A stretch of DNA of 64,000 nucleotides, taken from positions 744,001-808,000 of the forward strand of contig NZ_CP129381.1 in the NCBI RefSeq assembly GCF_030435705.1, read 5' to 3'. Below the pieces are notes generated by a model. It saw nothing but the letters and a program-made list of their open reading frames with translations, had not been told where the DNA came from and searched no databases. The position numbers were made by a program, and so were the translations under genes. Positions 36,092-45,417 of this stretch are shown here, piece by piece (within the stretch, counting starts at the first letter, position 1; every line of letters begins with the position of its first letter). The DNA is from Rhizobium sp. SSA_523. Lineage in GTDB: Bacteria > Pseudomonadota > Alphaproteobacteria > Rhizobiales > Rhizobiaceae.

Positions 36092-37273
36092 GTGAGCGTC
36101 TTCTCCTACAGGGCATGTCCGGCGCGCGAGACGCTGGCTCGCGTCACGCCCTTTCTGTCGCGCCTCGGCATCACACGCGTCTCCAATCAGACCGGGCTCG
36201 ATCGGATTGGCATCCCCGTCTGGTGCGCGTTCGCGCCCAATGCAAAGGCCATCGTCATCGCCCAGGGAAAGGGCGTCACCGATGACGATGCACGGATTTC
36301 AGCCGTCATGGAGGCGGTGGAGCGCTCGGTCGCCACAATGCCCACCGTTCAGCCGCTACGGTCGAGCCTTCGGGATTTCCAAGGGTCCGGCAGCCGAAGT
36401 GACAGTCTGAACGAGTTCCTGGGCCTCCATTCCAAGCCACTGCCCGAAGATGGTGTCCTCGATTGGGTCGAGGGCCGACATCTTGTATCGGGGCAGGCCG
36501 TCTGGCTCCCTTATGAAGCGGTTCACCTGGACCGCAGCGACGATGACCGCCACTACTGGCAATCCTCAGACGGATTGGCCTCGGGCAATACGGCAGAAGA
36601 GGCGACATTTCACGGCTTGATGGAACGCATAGAACGCGACGCATTGGTCCTGTGGGAGACCAGCCATGCCGCGCAGCGCTGGTCGCGCCGGATCGATCCC
36701 GCGAGCATCGAAGCGGCCGATGTGCAATCCATGCTGAAAATGATCGATGCGGCAGCGCTCGACATCGCCCTGTTCGACATGACGAGTGATCTCGGCTTTG
36801 CCGCCATGGCCGCAATCCTTGCACCCAGACACAGGCCGCGCCACCCGCCGCTTCGCCATGTAGAGGTGACACTCGGATGCGGTGCCGGATTGCAGCCGGA
36901 ACTTGCCGCTTCCCGGGCCATCAGCGAGGCTGTTCAATCGCGGATGACCTTCATTGCAGGCGCACGCGACGATCTTCTGCCGGCTTTGTTCGAAGACGCC
37001 GCCGATACCGATATCCTTGAGGCGCTGGATGTGCCGGTTCGCATCGCGCTGGCATCGCTCCCCAGCTGGAATGCCGCAGGCGCGGCAGATGCGCTGAAAT
37101 TCACGATCCAGCGCCTGTCCGACAGGGGGATAGACCGCCTCTATGCCGTGGATCTCGCCCCGGATTGGCTGCCCGCGTCGGTCGTCAAGGTGGTTGTGCC
37201 GCAACTCGAAAGCCCGGATGGCGACCGGCGGCAGCGCCTGGGTCTCCGCGCGCTCTCAAAGGCTCTGCTATGA
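36092..37273 (+). CDS. YcaO-domain protein (TfuA-associated)
   Basis: A 393-residue YcaO protein, an ATP-dependent enzyme that activates peptide-backbone amides. ATP/Mg motifs are in place: S70-xxx-E74-xx-E77 (SAVMEAVER), the GLASGNT motif with E178 and E181 (LMERIERDA), and a Gly-rich GCGAGLQPELA with AISEAVQSR. It lacks fused E1-like/ocin-ThiF or dehydrogenase domains and the proline-rich C-terminus of azoline-forming enzymes. Coupled with TfuA, the closest known chemistry is thioamide formation (as on methyl-coenzyme M reductase), but the product here is unknown. The start is GTG 36092, the first start after an in-frame stop. It overlaps tfuA by ATGA. Confidence 0.92.
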   Translation: MSVFSYRACPARETLARVTPFLSRLGITRVSNQTGLDRIGIPVWCAFAPNAKAIVIAQGKGVTDDDARISAVMEAVERSVATMPTVQPLRSSLRDFQGSGSRSDSLNEFLGLHSKPLPEDGVLDWVEGRHLVSGQAVWLPYEAVHLDRSDDDRHYWQSSDGLASGNTAEEATFHGLMERIERDALVLWETSHAAQRWSRRIDPASIEAADVQSMLKMIDAAALDIALFDMTSDLGFAAMAAILAPRHRPRHPPLRHVEVTLGCGAGLQPELAASRAISEAVQSRMTFIAGARDDLLPALFEDAADTDILEALDVPVRIALASLPSWNAAGAADALKFTIQRLSDRGIDRLYAVDLAPDWLPASVVKVVVPQLESPDGDRRQRLGLRALSKALL

Positions 37274-37974
37274 AAATTGTCTTTGTCGGCCCCAGCCTGC
37301 CGGATGCTGCCGCTCACGCGTCGCCGGACATGATAATTCGGCCGCCCGCCAGACAGGGTGATGTCATGAAGGCCCTGTCCGAAGATGCGACAGCCATTGG
37401 TTTGATCGACGGCGTCTTCGAGCAGGTCGCACCCATCTGGCACAAGGAATTGCTGTTCGCGCTTGCCAAAGGGCTTCCGGTATTGGGGGCGGCCAGCATG
37501 GGCGCCTTGCGCGCGGCCGAATGCGCGGCCTTCGGCATGATCGGCGTCGGGCGCATCTATGAAGAATTTGCGAAGGGTGAGCGTGTCGACGATGCCGATG
37601 TTGCCGTGCTGCATGCGCCGGCGGAATTGCGCTACGCGCCGCTGACGGTTCCGATCGTCAATATCGATGCGACTTTGGCCGAAGCCTTGCGGCAGGGACT
37701 GGTCGACGAAGCGCTGGCTGCCGCCTTGGGTTCTTCGGCACGGCAAATCTTCTACAAGGAGCGAAGCTGGAAGCGCATTGCCAGCCATGCCGGCTTCGAC
37801 TGGCCGGCCATGCAGACGCTTCTTGAACGTGCCGCTATCGACCAGAAGAGATTGGACGCCCTTCAGATGCTTGACGTGCTGTCGCGCATGCCCGCCGTGC
37901 AAAAGCACGAGCCTCGCGATTGGCGGTTCAACAGCACGCCGCTCTGGCGTGCGCTCTATGGTGGTGAAGCGTAA
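37270..37974 (+). CDS. TfuA-like protein
   Basis: A 234-residue TfuA-family protein. The diagnostic core is IGLIDGVFEQVAPIWHKE followed by LPVLGAASMGALRAAEC and GVGRIYEEF. TfuA was first seen in the trifolitoxin locus; with YcaO it supports thioamidation, probably by delivering sulfide. Translation is coupled to ycaO (ATGA overlap). The C-terminal 80 residues are helical and less conserved. Confidence 0.93.
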   Translation: MKIVFVGPSLPDAAAHASPDMIIRPPARQGDVMKALSEDATAIGLIDGVFEQVAPIWHKELLFALAKGLPVLGAASMGALRAAECAAFGMIGVGRIYEEFAKGERVDDADVAVLHAPAELRYAPLTVPIVNIDATLAEALRQGLVDEALAAALGSSARQIFYKERSWKRIASHAGFDWPAMQTLLERAAIDQKRLDALQMLDVLSRMPAVQKHEPRDWRFNSTPLWRALYGGEA

Positions 37975-38073
37975 CTTCTATTAGCCCATTCTTGAAGAAC
38001 GTCCCTCAAGACGTGTGCAACGCTATTGCAACGCGCATGCAACGGTCTTCTATGCGAATGTTCTGGAGTGAGA

Positions 38074-38328
38074 ATGCTTCAGGGGAATGAAATGACGCTT
38101 GCCGATCTCGACGTGGAGATGCACGACCGACGCGAGGAATATTACGCTCTCATCAACATGCTCGGCTACGCTCAGGGAATTGCGCAGACGCTAGGAGCCA
38201 AGGTTGCCGCGGACCATGCGGATGCCGCGCGACAGATTCTTGTCGCTGCCTTGCAGGAAGAGTTTCCAAGCCCGCTGACCAAGGACGGCGTGATGCGCCT
38301 TGCCGCGACATCGGCCGGCCACTGCTGA
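38074..38328 (+). CDS. Small helical protein at the end of the ycaO-tfuA unit
   Basis: An 84-residue protein (78 if it starts at ATG 38092) without a recognised family. It has EMHDRREEYYALINMLGYA and a repeated Ala-rich helix, ending LAATSAGHC with a terminal Cys. GGAG five bases before ATG 38074 favours that start. It follows tfuA by 99 bases and is followed after 56 bases by a strong terminator, so it is probably the last gene of this transcription unit. It could be a second substrate, an accessory or a chaperone-like partner. Confidence 0.65.
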   Translation: MLQGNEMTLADLDVEMHDRREEYYALINMLGYAQGIAQTLGAKVAADHADAARQILVAALQEEFPSPLTKDGVMRLAATSAGHC

Positions 38329-38384
38329 GCCGCAGTCGCGCCGTCAGAGACAGACATCAGATCCACCGCCCAAGGCGTGTGAAC

Positions 38385-38424
38385 GGGGGGAGGTCCAGGG
38401 GTCGGACCTTCTCCCGTCCTTTTT
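38385..38424 (+). terminator. Rho-independent terminator closing the YcaO/TfuA operon
   Basis: Bases 38385-38396 pair with 38404-38415 in a 12-base stem (two G-U pairs in RNA) around a seven-base loop. GTCC and then TTTTT at 38420-38424 follow. This is the clearest intrinsic terminator in the window. Confidence 0.75.
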
Positions 38425-38641
38425 CCGTCTCGCCGATCATCATCCGCTCGCCCGGCGCTCCCGGCGCGGGACCGGACCTATTTGCGTTTGACACAGGGCT
38501 TGCCTCGGCGCAAATGTCAGCCGTCAGACAACCAGGCGACGCCCGATCCACTCGACCATGACAGGCGTTCGCATGCCGCAACTACCCCGGTTCGCGGCCG
38601 GGCAGCAGCAAAACAGGGAACCAGCCCTTTCATGAGACCGC
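38425..38641. other. Intergenic region upstream of the ion-channel gene
   Basis: With the terminator, this completes a 313-base gene-free gap. TTGACA at 38488-38493 is a good -35, but the -10 17 bases later (CAAATG) is poor. ATTTGCG (38480-38486) and CGCAAAT (38509-38515) form a seven-base inverted repeat spanning this element, a possible operator. No ORF or RNA gene is evident. Confidence 0.4.
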
Positions 38642-39439
38642 ATGGATGATCGCCCTCACAACCGCATAGTCGGCCAGCGCTGGTCGCATCTGCGCGCCAC
38701 GATGCAGCGACTTGAAAAGGGTCGCGACGCCTGGGCCATGCGCTGGCAGGCGTTCTTTGCGCTGATCGATCTCGCGATCCTGGCCTTCTTTCTGTTCGGT
38801 CCTTACTTCCGGACCGGCCCCAGCTATCTGATCGTCGATTATGCCATTGCCTGCTGGATTGCCGGCGAACTCGTGGCACGTGCCATGGCCTCATCGGGAT
38901 GGAAGCGTTTTCTGCAGCGCCCGATGACCTGGGTGGACTTCATCATCCTGGTGACGCTGCTGTTTCCGAATGTCCTGTTCAACTTCGCCTTCCTGCGCGC
39001 CATGCGCATCTGGGCGATCGGCAATAGCCCCCTCCTGCGGGAGGGGCTGCGGCGGTTCGGCTGGCTTCAGTATCAGGATGTCGTGCGCGCCTGCCTGAAC
39101 TTCCTGGTCTTCCTCTTCATGGTGACCGGGTTCGTCTACACCTCCTTCTTCTACGGGCGGGATGCCGGCGAAGGTTTTGTCGACGCTTTGTATTTCACGG
39201 TGGCGACCGTGACGACAACGGGATTTGGCGACATTACCCTTCCGGGCACGCTCGGAAAGCTGACCTCCGTCGCGACGATGATTATCGGCATATCGCTCTT
39301 CGTGCGCCTGGCGCAGGCGATCTTCCGGCCCTACAAGGTCAACTTCCCCTGCCCGCAATGCGGCCTGCAAAGACATGATGCCGATGCCGTCCACTGCAAA
39401 GCCTGCGGCTATCTTCTGAATATTCCGAACGAGGAATAA
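38642..39439 (+). CDS. Voltage-gated-like potassium channel with C-terminal zinc ribbon
   Basis: A 265-residue membrane protein. Four S1-S4-like hydrophobic segments (about residues 35-140; FLRAMRIW is the S4-like segment) precede a pore module. The selectivity filter is TTGFGD (ATVTTTGFGDIT), with GFGD as in many K+ channels. The cytoplasmic tail has CPQCGLQRHD and HCKACG, a four-Cys zinc ribbon (about residues 238-258). The ribbon could gate or tether the channel; that is inference. Confidence 0.87.
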   Translation: MDDRPHNRIVGQRWSHLRATMQRLEKGRDAWAMRWQAFFALIDLAILAFFLFGPYFRTGPSYLIVDYAIACWIAGELVARAMASSGWKRFLQRPMTWVDFIILVTLLFPNVLFNFAFLRAMRIWAIGNSPLLREGLRRFGWLQYQDVVRACLNFLVFLFMVTGFVYTSFFYGRDAGEGFVDALYFTVATVTTTGFGDITLPGTLGKLTSVATMIIGISLFVRLAQAIFRPYKVNFPCPQCGLQRHDADAVHCKACGYLLNIPNEE

Positions 39440-39440
39440 G

Positions 39441-39464
39441 CCCGGCGGCAGCAGGGACGCCGGG
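39441..39464. terminator. Hairpin after the channel gene
   Basis: CCCGGCG (39441-39447) pairs with CGCCGGG (39458-39464), loop 10 bases, starting right after the channel stop. No T-run follows. It may serve as an inefficient terminator between the convergent channel and pntB units. Confidence 0.35.
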
Positions 39465-39541
39465 ATGGTGCCCATGACCGCGGCAACTGGCGGAAATGGC
39501 CCGCGGCGACAAGCGTCAGCCTCCGCGGACCTTGGCAATCC

Positions 39542-40975
39542 TTACCGGATCATCGGCAGCAGTTCCGTGACGGATTTCTTGGCATCGCCGTAGAACATCC
39601 GGGTGTTCTCCTTGTAGAAGAGCGGATTTTCGATGCCGGAGTATCCCGTGCCCTGACCGCGCTTCGAAACGATCACGAGCTTTGCCTTCCAGACTTCCAG
39701 CACCGGCATGCCGGCGATCGGCGAATTGGGATCCTCCTGCGCCGCCGGATTGACGATATCGTTCGAGCCGATGACGATGACCACCTCCGTGCTGGGGAAG
39801 TCGTCATTGATCTCATCCATTTCCAGAACGATATCGTAGGGCACCTTCGCTTCGGCCAGCAGAACGTTCATGTGGCCCGGCAGGCGACCGGCCACCGGAT
39901 GGATGGCGAAGCGAACCTTCTTGCCGGCACTGCGCAGCTTGCGGGTCAATTCGGAAACCGCCTGCTGCGCCTGGGCCACGGCCATGCCATAGCCTGGAAC
40001 GATGATCACGCTATCGGCCTCGTTCAGCGCATTGGCAACGCCTTCGGCATCGATGGCGACCTGTTCGCCGTCGATCTCCATCTGCGGTCCGGCCGTGGCG
40101 CCGAAGCCGCCGAGGATCACGGAAACGAAGGAGCGGTTCATCGCCTTGCACATGATGTAGGAGAGGATGGCACCGGAAGAGCCGACCAGCGCACCCACGA
40201 CGATGAGCAGATCATTCGAGAGCGAAAAGCCGATCGCCGCCGCGGCCCAGCCGGAATAGCTGTTCAGCATGGAGACAACCACCGGCATGTCCGCGCCGCC
40301 AATGCCCATGATGAGGTGATAGCCGATGAAGAAGGCGAGCAGGGTCATCAGGAGCAAGGTCCAGATGCCGGATCCGTTGACATAGGAAAACAGCAGGACG
40401 AGCGACAGGATTGCAGCGCCCGCATTGAGCATATGTCCGCCGGGCAGTTTCTTCGCCTTGCCATCTACCCTGCCGGCAAGCTTGCCGAAGGCGATGACGG
40501 ATCCGGTGAAGGTGACCGCACCGATGAAGATGCCGAGGAAGACCTCCACCTTCAGGATGACCTGTTCGACGGGATCCTTGTGGGCGAGGATGGCCGCAAA
40601 GCCGTCAAGGGTTGCGCGGGTCGCTTCGTCCATCGCCAGAACGCGCTGAAGCTCCAGATGCGCATTGAACCCGATAAAGACCGCCGCAAGGCCGACCAGC
40701 GAATGCATGGCCGCCACAAGTTGCGGCATTTCCGTCATCTGGACCCGCTTTGCGACGATCCAGCCGATCGCGCCGCCGGCGGTGATCAGCACCAGCGACA
40801 GAAACCAGTTGCCAGCCCCCGGACCGACAAGCGTTGCGAAGACCGCGAGCGCCATGCCGACGATCCCGTACCAGACGGCCCGCTTGGCGCTTTCCTGCCC
40901 CGAAAGGCCGCCCAGAGAGAGAATGAAGAGTACTGCCGCCACGACATAGGCAGCCGTCGTAAATCCGTAATCCAT
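39542..40975 (-). CDS. pntB: NAD(P) transhydrogenase subunit beta
   Basis: A 477-residue PntB. The N-terminal half is membrane-embedded (about eight to nine segments). The C-terminal NADP(H)-binding domain III begins near residue 290 with [13 protein letters not shown] and includes [20 protein letters not shown]. With PntA it couples proton influx to NADPH formation. GGGAGAGGG favours ATG 40975. It follows pntA by 16 bases. Confidence 0.96.
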   Translation of the reverse strand: MDYGFTTAAYVVAAVLFILSLGGLSGQESAKRAVWYGIVGMALAVFATLVGPGAGNWFLSLVLITAGGAIGWIVAKRVQMTEMPQLVAAMHSLVGLAAVFIGFNAHLELQRVLAMDEATRATLDGFAAILAHKDPVEQVILKVEVFLGIFIGAVTFTGSVIAFGKLAGRVDGKAKKLPGGHMLNAGAAILSLVLLFSYVNGSGIWTLLLMTLLAFFIGYHLIMGIGGADMPVVVSMLNSYSGWAAAAIGFSLSNDLLIVVGALVGSSGAILSYIMCKAMNRSFVSVILGGFGATAGPQMEIDGEQVAIDAEGVANALNEADSVIIVPGYGMAVAQAQQAVSELTRKLRSAGKKVRFAIHPVAGRLPGHMNVLLAEAKVPYDIVLEMDEINDDFPSTEVVIVIGSNDIVNPAAQEDPNSPIAGMPVLEVWKAKLVIVSKRGQGTGYSGIENPLFYKENTRMFYGDAKKSVTELLPMIR

Positions 40976-40991
40976 CGTCACCCTCTCCCGT

Positions 40992-42563
40992 TCACGACTT
41001 CTGGAACATGGCGAGCATGCGCCGTGTCACGAGGAAGCCGCCAAAAATGTTGATCCCGGCCATGAACACCGAGAGCGCCGCCAGGAGGATGATGAGGATG
41101 CTTCCCGAGCCGATCTGCATCAGCGCACCCAGGATGATGATGGAGGAAATGGCGTTGGTCACCGCCATAAGCGGCGTGTGCAGGGCGTGCGACACGTTCC
41201 AGATGACCTGGAAACCGACGAAGCAGGCAAGAACGAAGACGATGAAATGGCTCATGAAGCTGGCGGGGGCATAGAGCCCGGCGAGAAGCAGCAGCGCGCC
41301 GCCGCCGGCCAGCAGGGCAAACTGGTTTTTCGTCTGCGCCTTGAAGGCCGCGATTTCGCGGGCGCGCTTCTCCTCGGGTGAAAGCTCCTTCACCTTCTCT
41401 TTCGGCTTGGCCGCGGCAATGGCCTTGATCTTCGGCGGCGGCGGCGGGTAGGTGATCTCGCCGTTGAAGGCAATGGTGGCGCCGCGGATCACATCATCTT
41501 CCATGTTCTGGACGATGATGCCGTCCCTGGCCGGCGTCAGGTCGCTCACCATATGGCGGATATTGGTTGCATAAAGCGTGGATGCCTGGGCGGCCATGCG
41601 GCTCGGGAAATCCGTATAGCCGATGATCGTGACGCCATTGTCCGACACGACTTTCTCATCGGCAATGGTAAGGTCGCAATTCCCGCCCCGCTCTGCCGCC
41701 AGATCGACGATGACGGAGCCGGGCTTCATGGCCGCCACCATGTCGGCCAGCCAGAGCTTCGGCGCATCGCGGCCGGGAATGAGTGCCGTGGTGATGACGA
41801 TATCGATATCCGGAGCGAGTTCGCGGAACTTGGCGAGCTGCTTTTCCCGGAACTCCGGCGAAGACGGTGCGGCATAGCCGCCGGTCGCTGCGCCATCCTG
41901 ATTGGCGTCGAATTCGAGATAGACGAATTCGGCTCCCATGCTCTCGATCTGCTCGGCCACTTCCGGCCGCACGTCGAAGGCATAGGTGATTGCCCCAAGC
42001 GAAACACTCGTGCCGATCGCCGCAAGCCCCGCCACACCAGCCCCGATGACGAGCACCTTGGCAGGCGGGATCTTGCCGGCGGCCGTGACCTGGCCGGTAA
42101 AGAAGCGCCCGAAATTGTTGCCGGCCTCGATGACCGCACGATAGCCTGCAATATTGGCCATGGACGAGAGGGCGTCCATCTTCTGCGCGCGCGAAATGCG
42201 CGGCACCATGTCCATGGCAATCACCGTGGAGCTGGTCTGTTGCGCCTGCTCGAGCAGGTCTTTGTTCTGCGCGGGATAGAAGAAGGAGATCAGTGTCTTT
42301 CCGGCAGTAAGCCGCGCCACTTCGACGGGTTCCGGCGGTCGGACCTTGGCGATGACGTCCGCCTGCGCGTAAAGCGAGGCCGCATCGGCGACGATCTCGA
42401 CGCCTGCACCGCGATAGGCATCATCCGAGAAGCCCGCGGCGCGGCCGGCGCCGGCCTCAAGCAGGCATTGATGGCCCAGTTTCTGCAGTTGAACCGCGCT
42501 GTCCGGCGTCATTGCAACGCGGGCCTCGCCGCCAAAGATTTCCTTTGGTGTCCCTATTCTCAT
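40992..42563 (-). CDS. pntA: NAD(P) transhydrogenase subunit alpha (fused, full length)
   Basis: A 523-residue PntA with the NAD(H)-binding domain I ([17 protein letters not shown] at the start, [20 protein letters not shown]ossmann loop) joined to the membrane domain II. The joining segment, about residues 370-410, is Pro/Lys/Glu-rich (YPPPPPKIK). Many alphaproteobacteria split this subunit into PntAA and PntAB; here it is one ORF as in E. coli. ATG 42563 has AGAGGGAG at proper spacing; a longer frame would read through a tandem repeat. Confidence 0.95.
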   Translation of the reverse strand: MRIGTPKEIFGGEARVAMTPDSAVQLQKLGHQCLLEAGAGRAAGFSDDAYRGAGVEIVADAASLYAQADVIAKVRPPEPVEVARLTAGKTLISFFYPAQNKDLLEQAQQTSSTVIAMDMVPRISRAQKMDALSSMANIAGYRAVIEAGNNFGRFFTGQVTAAGKIPPAKVLVIGAGVAGLAAIGTSVSLGAITYAFDVRPEVAEQIESMGAEFVYLEFDANQDGAATGGYAAPSSPEFREKQLAKFRELAPDIDIVITTALIPGRDAPKLWLADMVAAMKPGSVIVDLAAERGGNCDLTIADEKVVSDNGVTIIGYTDFPSRMAAQASTLYATNIRHMVSDLTPARDGIIVQNMEDDVIRGATIAFNGEITYPPPPPKIKAIAAAKPKEKVKELSPEEKRAREIAAFKAQTKNQFALLAGGGALLLLAGLYAPASFMSHFIVFVLACFVGFQVIWNVSHALHTPLMAVTNAISSIIILGALMQIGSGSILIILLAALSVFMAGINIFGGFLVTRRMLAMFQKS

Positions 42564-42919
42564 CCCCATCTCCCTCTGCGGCAGCGACGGCACAGTCTTC
42601 ACCATGCACGACTTCTTCACCATGCACGACATTCCCGGCCCACAGATCGCCCTTACCGACCATCGGCGGTGCGGAACCAGCCTGATCGCTGCAAACCTGT
42701 CTCTGGCCAGAGACTGGATAGCATCAAGCGGCTTCGTTTGACCACCACAGTTAGGGCTGATTCGGTACGCCGGGAGGATCTGCCGCAGCCGGATGCGGCT
42801 GCGGCTTGACCAACCAGGTCAGGCATGCGGCGCGGCGGGCCTGCGGCCGGAACCGGCAGGCTCCCTCCCGGCTTCGTCCGGCTTCGCCGGATCCCGGTCC
42901 GCTTGTCGTCAACGCTGCA
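42564..42919. other. Intergenic region upstream of pntA and downstream of the aldehyde dehydrogenase
   Basis: This 356-base gap contains the pntA leader and the 3' region of the aldehyde dehydrogenase gene. GCCGCAGCC/GGCTGCGGC (42782-42805) is a perfect nine-base stem with a six-base loop; TCCGGC/GCCGGA (42877-42891) is a second hairpin next to repeated CCGGCTTCG. No T-runs follow, so neither is a canonical terminator. A tandem repeat is described separately. No gene is evident. Confidence 0.5.
42597..42630 (-). repeat. 18-bp tandem repeat in the pntA leader
   Basis: CTTCACCATGCACGACTT (42597-42614) is followed directly by 16 bases of a second copy (42615-42630). It lies 33-67 bases upstream of the chosen pntA ATG. 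On the sense strand each copy carries an out-of-context ATG (GTGCATGG). It may be a slipped-strand duplication or a protein-binding repeat. Confidence 0.7.
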
Positions 42920-44368
42920 TCAGAAGGGATAGTGCTGATGCGGATCTTCGATGGTGATCCAGCGCAGATCGGTGAATTCGGCAATCGCCGCCTTCCCCCC
43001 GAACCGGCCATAGCCTGACCCTTTGACGCCGCCGAACGGCATCTGCGCCTCATCGGCAACCGTTGGCCCGTTGATATGGCAAATGCCCGCCTCCAGCCGC
43101 GAGGCCAGATCCATGGCGCGCTTCACATCCCGGCTGAAGATCGATGAGGAGAGGCCGTAATCCGTGTCATTGGCAATCCGCAGCGCCTCCGCCTCATCCT
43201 TGACGCGGATCACGGGTTTGACCGGGCCGAAGCTTTCCTCGTCGAAGGAGCGCATGCCCTCGCGGACATTATCCAGGAGAGTCGCCGAGACCACGCTGCC
43301 TTCAACCTTGCCGCCGGCCGCCAGATTGGCACCCTTTGCGAGAGCGTCATCAATGAAGGCCTGCATCTTCTGCGCAGCGTCGGGATTGACGAGCGAGCCG
43401 AGCACCACATGTCCGCGCGGATCGCCCGCCGGCAATTGCTGGGCGCGCGCCGACAGCTTTGCGACGAACTCGTCTGCAATGGCTTCATGGACGATCAGCC
43501 GTTCCGTCGACATGCAGATCTGCCCCATATTCATGTAGCAGCCAAAGACAGCCGCATTCACGGCGGCGTCGATATCGGCATCCTCCAGCACGATCATCGG
43601 CGCCTTGCCGCCCAGTTCCAGCAGCGCGGGCTTGAGATGGCGGCCGCAGAGCTCACCGATGATGCGCCCGACCTTGGTCGAGCCGGTGAAGTTCACGCGG
43701 CGGACTTCCGGCGCCGCGATCAGCGCTTCCACGATCGCGGCCGCGTCTTCTGGCGCATTGGTCAGAACATTGATCACCCCATCCGGAAGGCCGGCCTCCA
43801 CCAGAACCTCGCCGATGAGAACATGCATGGCCGGGCAGGCTTCCGAAGCCTTCAGGATCGCGGTATTTCCGCAGGCGATCGCCATGGCGATGGCGCGCGT
43901 GCCGAGGATGACAGGCGCATTCCAGGGCGCGATGCCGAGGCAGACACCTGCCGCCTGGCGAATACCCATGGCCAGCGTGCCCGGCTTGTTCGACGGAATG
44001 ACCTCGCCCTGGATCTGCGTGACCATGCTTGCCGCCTCGCGCAGGATACCGGCGGCGAGCATGGTGTTGAAGCCGGCCCAGGGTGCCGTTCCACCGGTTT
44101 CGGCGATCATCAGTTCCGCAAAACGGTTCGACTTGGTTTCCATCACGTCCGCCGCCTTCAGCAGCAGGGATCGGCGATGCCCCGGGCCGGTGCGGGACCA
44201 TTCCGGGAATGCCGCCTGCGCCGCGGCCACGGCTGCCTTTACATCGTCCAGGCCGGCAGCTGGCGCTCTCGTTGCCACCTGCCCGGTAAACGGGTCCAGG
44301 CGATCGAAGGTCTTGCCGGATGCGGCAGCGACTTTGTTGCCGCCGATGATTTGCTGAATCTCGATCAT
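42920..44368 (-). CDS. NAD(P)-dependent aldehyde dehydrogenase, vanillin/salicylaldehyde dehydrogenase-like
   Basis: A 482-residue ALDH that oxidises an aldehyde to its acid. The catalytic Cys is in MGQICMSTERL, the general base Glu in LELGGKAPMIV, and the NAD loop is FTGSTKVGR. The C-terminal HINGPTVADEAQMPFGG and GSGYGRFGGKA are typical of aromatic (vanillin, salicylaldehyde) dehydrogenases. AGGAG precedes ATG 44368. No catabolic partner genes are adjacent, so the natural aldehyde is a guess. Confidence 0.9.
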   Translation of the reverse strand: MIEIQQIIGGNKVAAASGKTFDRLDPFTGQVATRAPAAGLDDVKAAVAAAQAAFPEWSRTGPGHRRSLLLKAADVMETKSNRFAELMIAETGGTAPWAGFNTMLAAGILREAASMVTQIQGEVIPSNKPGTLAMGIRQAAGVCLGIAPWNAPVILGTRAIAMAIACGNTAILKASEACPAMHVLIGEVLVEAGLPDGVINVLTNAPEDAAAIVEALIAAPEVRRVNFTGSTKVGRIIGELCGRHLKPALLELGGKAPMIVLEDADIDAAVNAAVFGCYMNMGQICMSTERLIVHEAIADEFVAKLSARAQQLPAGDPRGHVVLGSLVNPDAAQKMQAFIDDALAKGANLAAGGKVEGSVVSATLLDNVREGMRSFDEESFGPVKPVIRVKDEAEALRIANDTDYGLSSSIFSRDVKRAMDLASRLEAGICHINGPTVADEAQMPFGGVKGSGYGRFGGKAAIAEFTDLRWITIEDPHQHYPF

Positions 44369-44664
44369 GTCGTCTCCTCTTCGCTGATGCTCATGCGAAT
44401 GTCACACAAAGCGCCGGCGCCTCTGCCCCCGGCGTTCCATGCAACCACCTGCCCGGCTATCGGCTACCGCTGCAGCCGCCGGGCACTCCCGAAAAATGTA
44501 TGCTACACTTACTAACTCTTGCACAAGCAAAATGTCGTGAGGCAATCGCCGCCGCGGATCTTCAACGGTGGGTCAGGGAGCAGGACGGGAAGAGGCAGGG
44601 ACAAACCGAGGCCACGCCGCCGGCAGCCTCGGATCATCTCTTCGGGCTGGCAGATCAGGAGGGA
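44369..44664. other. Intergenic region upstream of the aldehyde dehydrogenase
   Basis: A 296-base gap. TGTA-TGC-TACA at 44497-44507 is an 11-base palindrome in an AT-rich segment about 130 bases before the aldehyde dehydrogenase start; it could be an operator for an aromatic-responsive repressor. Downstream lies a hairpin described separately. No ORF with coding character was seen. Confidence 0.4.
44606..44632 (-). terminator. Probable terminator of the iron-type ABC operon
   Basis: CCGAGGC (44606-44612) and GCCTCGG (44626-44632) form a perfect seven-base stem with a 13-base loop. On the minus strand it is followed by TTTGT. It lies 33 bases after the ATPase stop. The short T-run makes it a modest candidate. 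Confidence 0.45.
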
Positions 44665-45417
44665 TCAAGCCGTTCCGTCGACGATCACCTGCGGGCGACC
44701 GAAGCTGCAGCGCTCGATCCGGGCGTCGACGCGATAGACCGACCGCAGCATGTCCGGGGTCACCACGTCCATGGTCGGTCCGCTCGCCTTCAATTCACCC
44801 TCGGCAATCACCATGGTATTGGAGCAGTAGCGCAGCGCGTGATTGAGATCATGCAGCGCGATCAGGACGGCGATGCCATCCCGCTCGGCCAGGCGGCGCA
44901 TGAATTCCAGTACCTCGATCTGGCGAAAGAGATCCAGCGCCGAGGTTGGCTCATCCATCAAGAGAACCTCCGGCCGACGGACCAGGGCCTGGGCGATTGC
45001 CACCAGCTGGCGCTGCCCGCCGGACAGGGCGCCGAGGTCGCGAAAGGCAAGATCGGCGATATGCAGGGAGCCGAGCAGCCGGTCGATCTCCTGCAGATCA
45101 TGATCTCCGACCCGCCAGCCTGTCCCCTGCTTGGCGGCCATGAGAATCGACTCATAGACCGTCAGCACCGCATTGGCGCCGGTATCTTGCGGCATGTAGC
45201 AGATCGGACGAAAGCCTTCGCGGACGTCCTCCACCTGCACGACCCCCTGCCCTTTCAACAGCCCGGCCATGCGCTTGAACAGGGTCGATTTGCCGGCGGC
45301 GTTTGGCCCGATCAGCGCCGTCAGTTCGCCGCCGCGCAGCCAGTCCGTCGAAATGTCCTGAAAAACCTGCGCCTTGCCGTAGCGCGCGCCCACCTGATCC
45401 AGTTTGAGGGCTACCAT
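44665..45417 (-). CDS. Iron/siderophore-type ABC transporter ATPase (FecE-like)
   Basis: A 250-residue ATPase with Walker A GPNAAGKSTLFKR, signature LSGGQRQLVAIA and Walker B LLMDEPTSALD. The Ala in place of Gly in GPNAAGKS is common in this family. It overlaps the permease gene by seven bases and would energise the FecCD-type channel. Confidence 0.9.
   Translation of the reverse strand: MVALKLDQVGARYGKAQVFQDISTDWLRGGELTALIGPNAAGKSTLFKRMAGLLKGQGVVQVEDVREGFRPICYMPQDTGANAVLTVYESILMAAKQGTGWRVGDHDLQEIDRLLGSLHIADLAFRDLGALSGGQRQLVAIAQALVRRPEVLLMDEPTSALDLFRQIEVLEFMRRLAERDGIAVLIALHDLNHALRYCSNTMVIAEGELKASGPTMDVVTPDMLRSVYRVDARIERCSFGRPQVIVDGTA

Noticed and set aside
36092..37974. Thiazole/oxazole (TOMM) cluster
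   Set aside because: No E1-like/ThiF partner or FMN dehydrogenase is present, the precursor candidate has no Cys, and the YcaO partner is TfuA.
42597..42630. CRISPR-like repeat
   Set aside because: Only two copies, directly adjacent with no spacer, and no cas genes.
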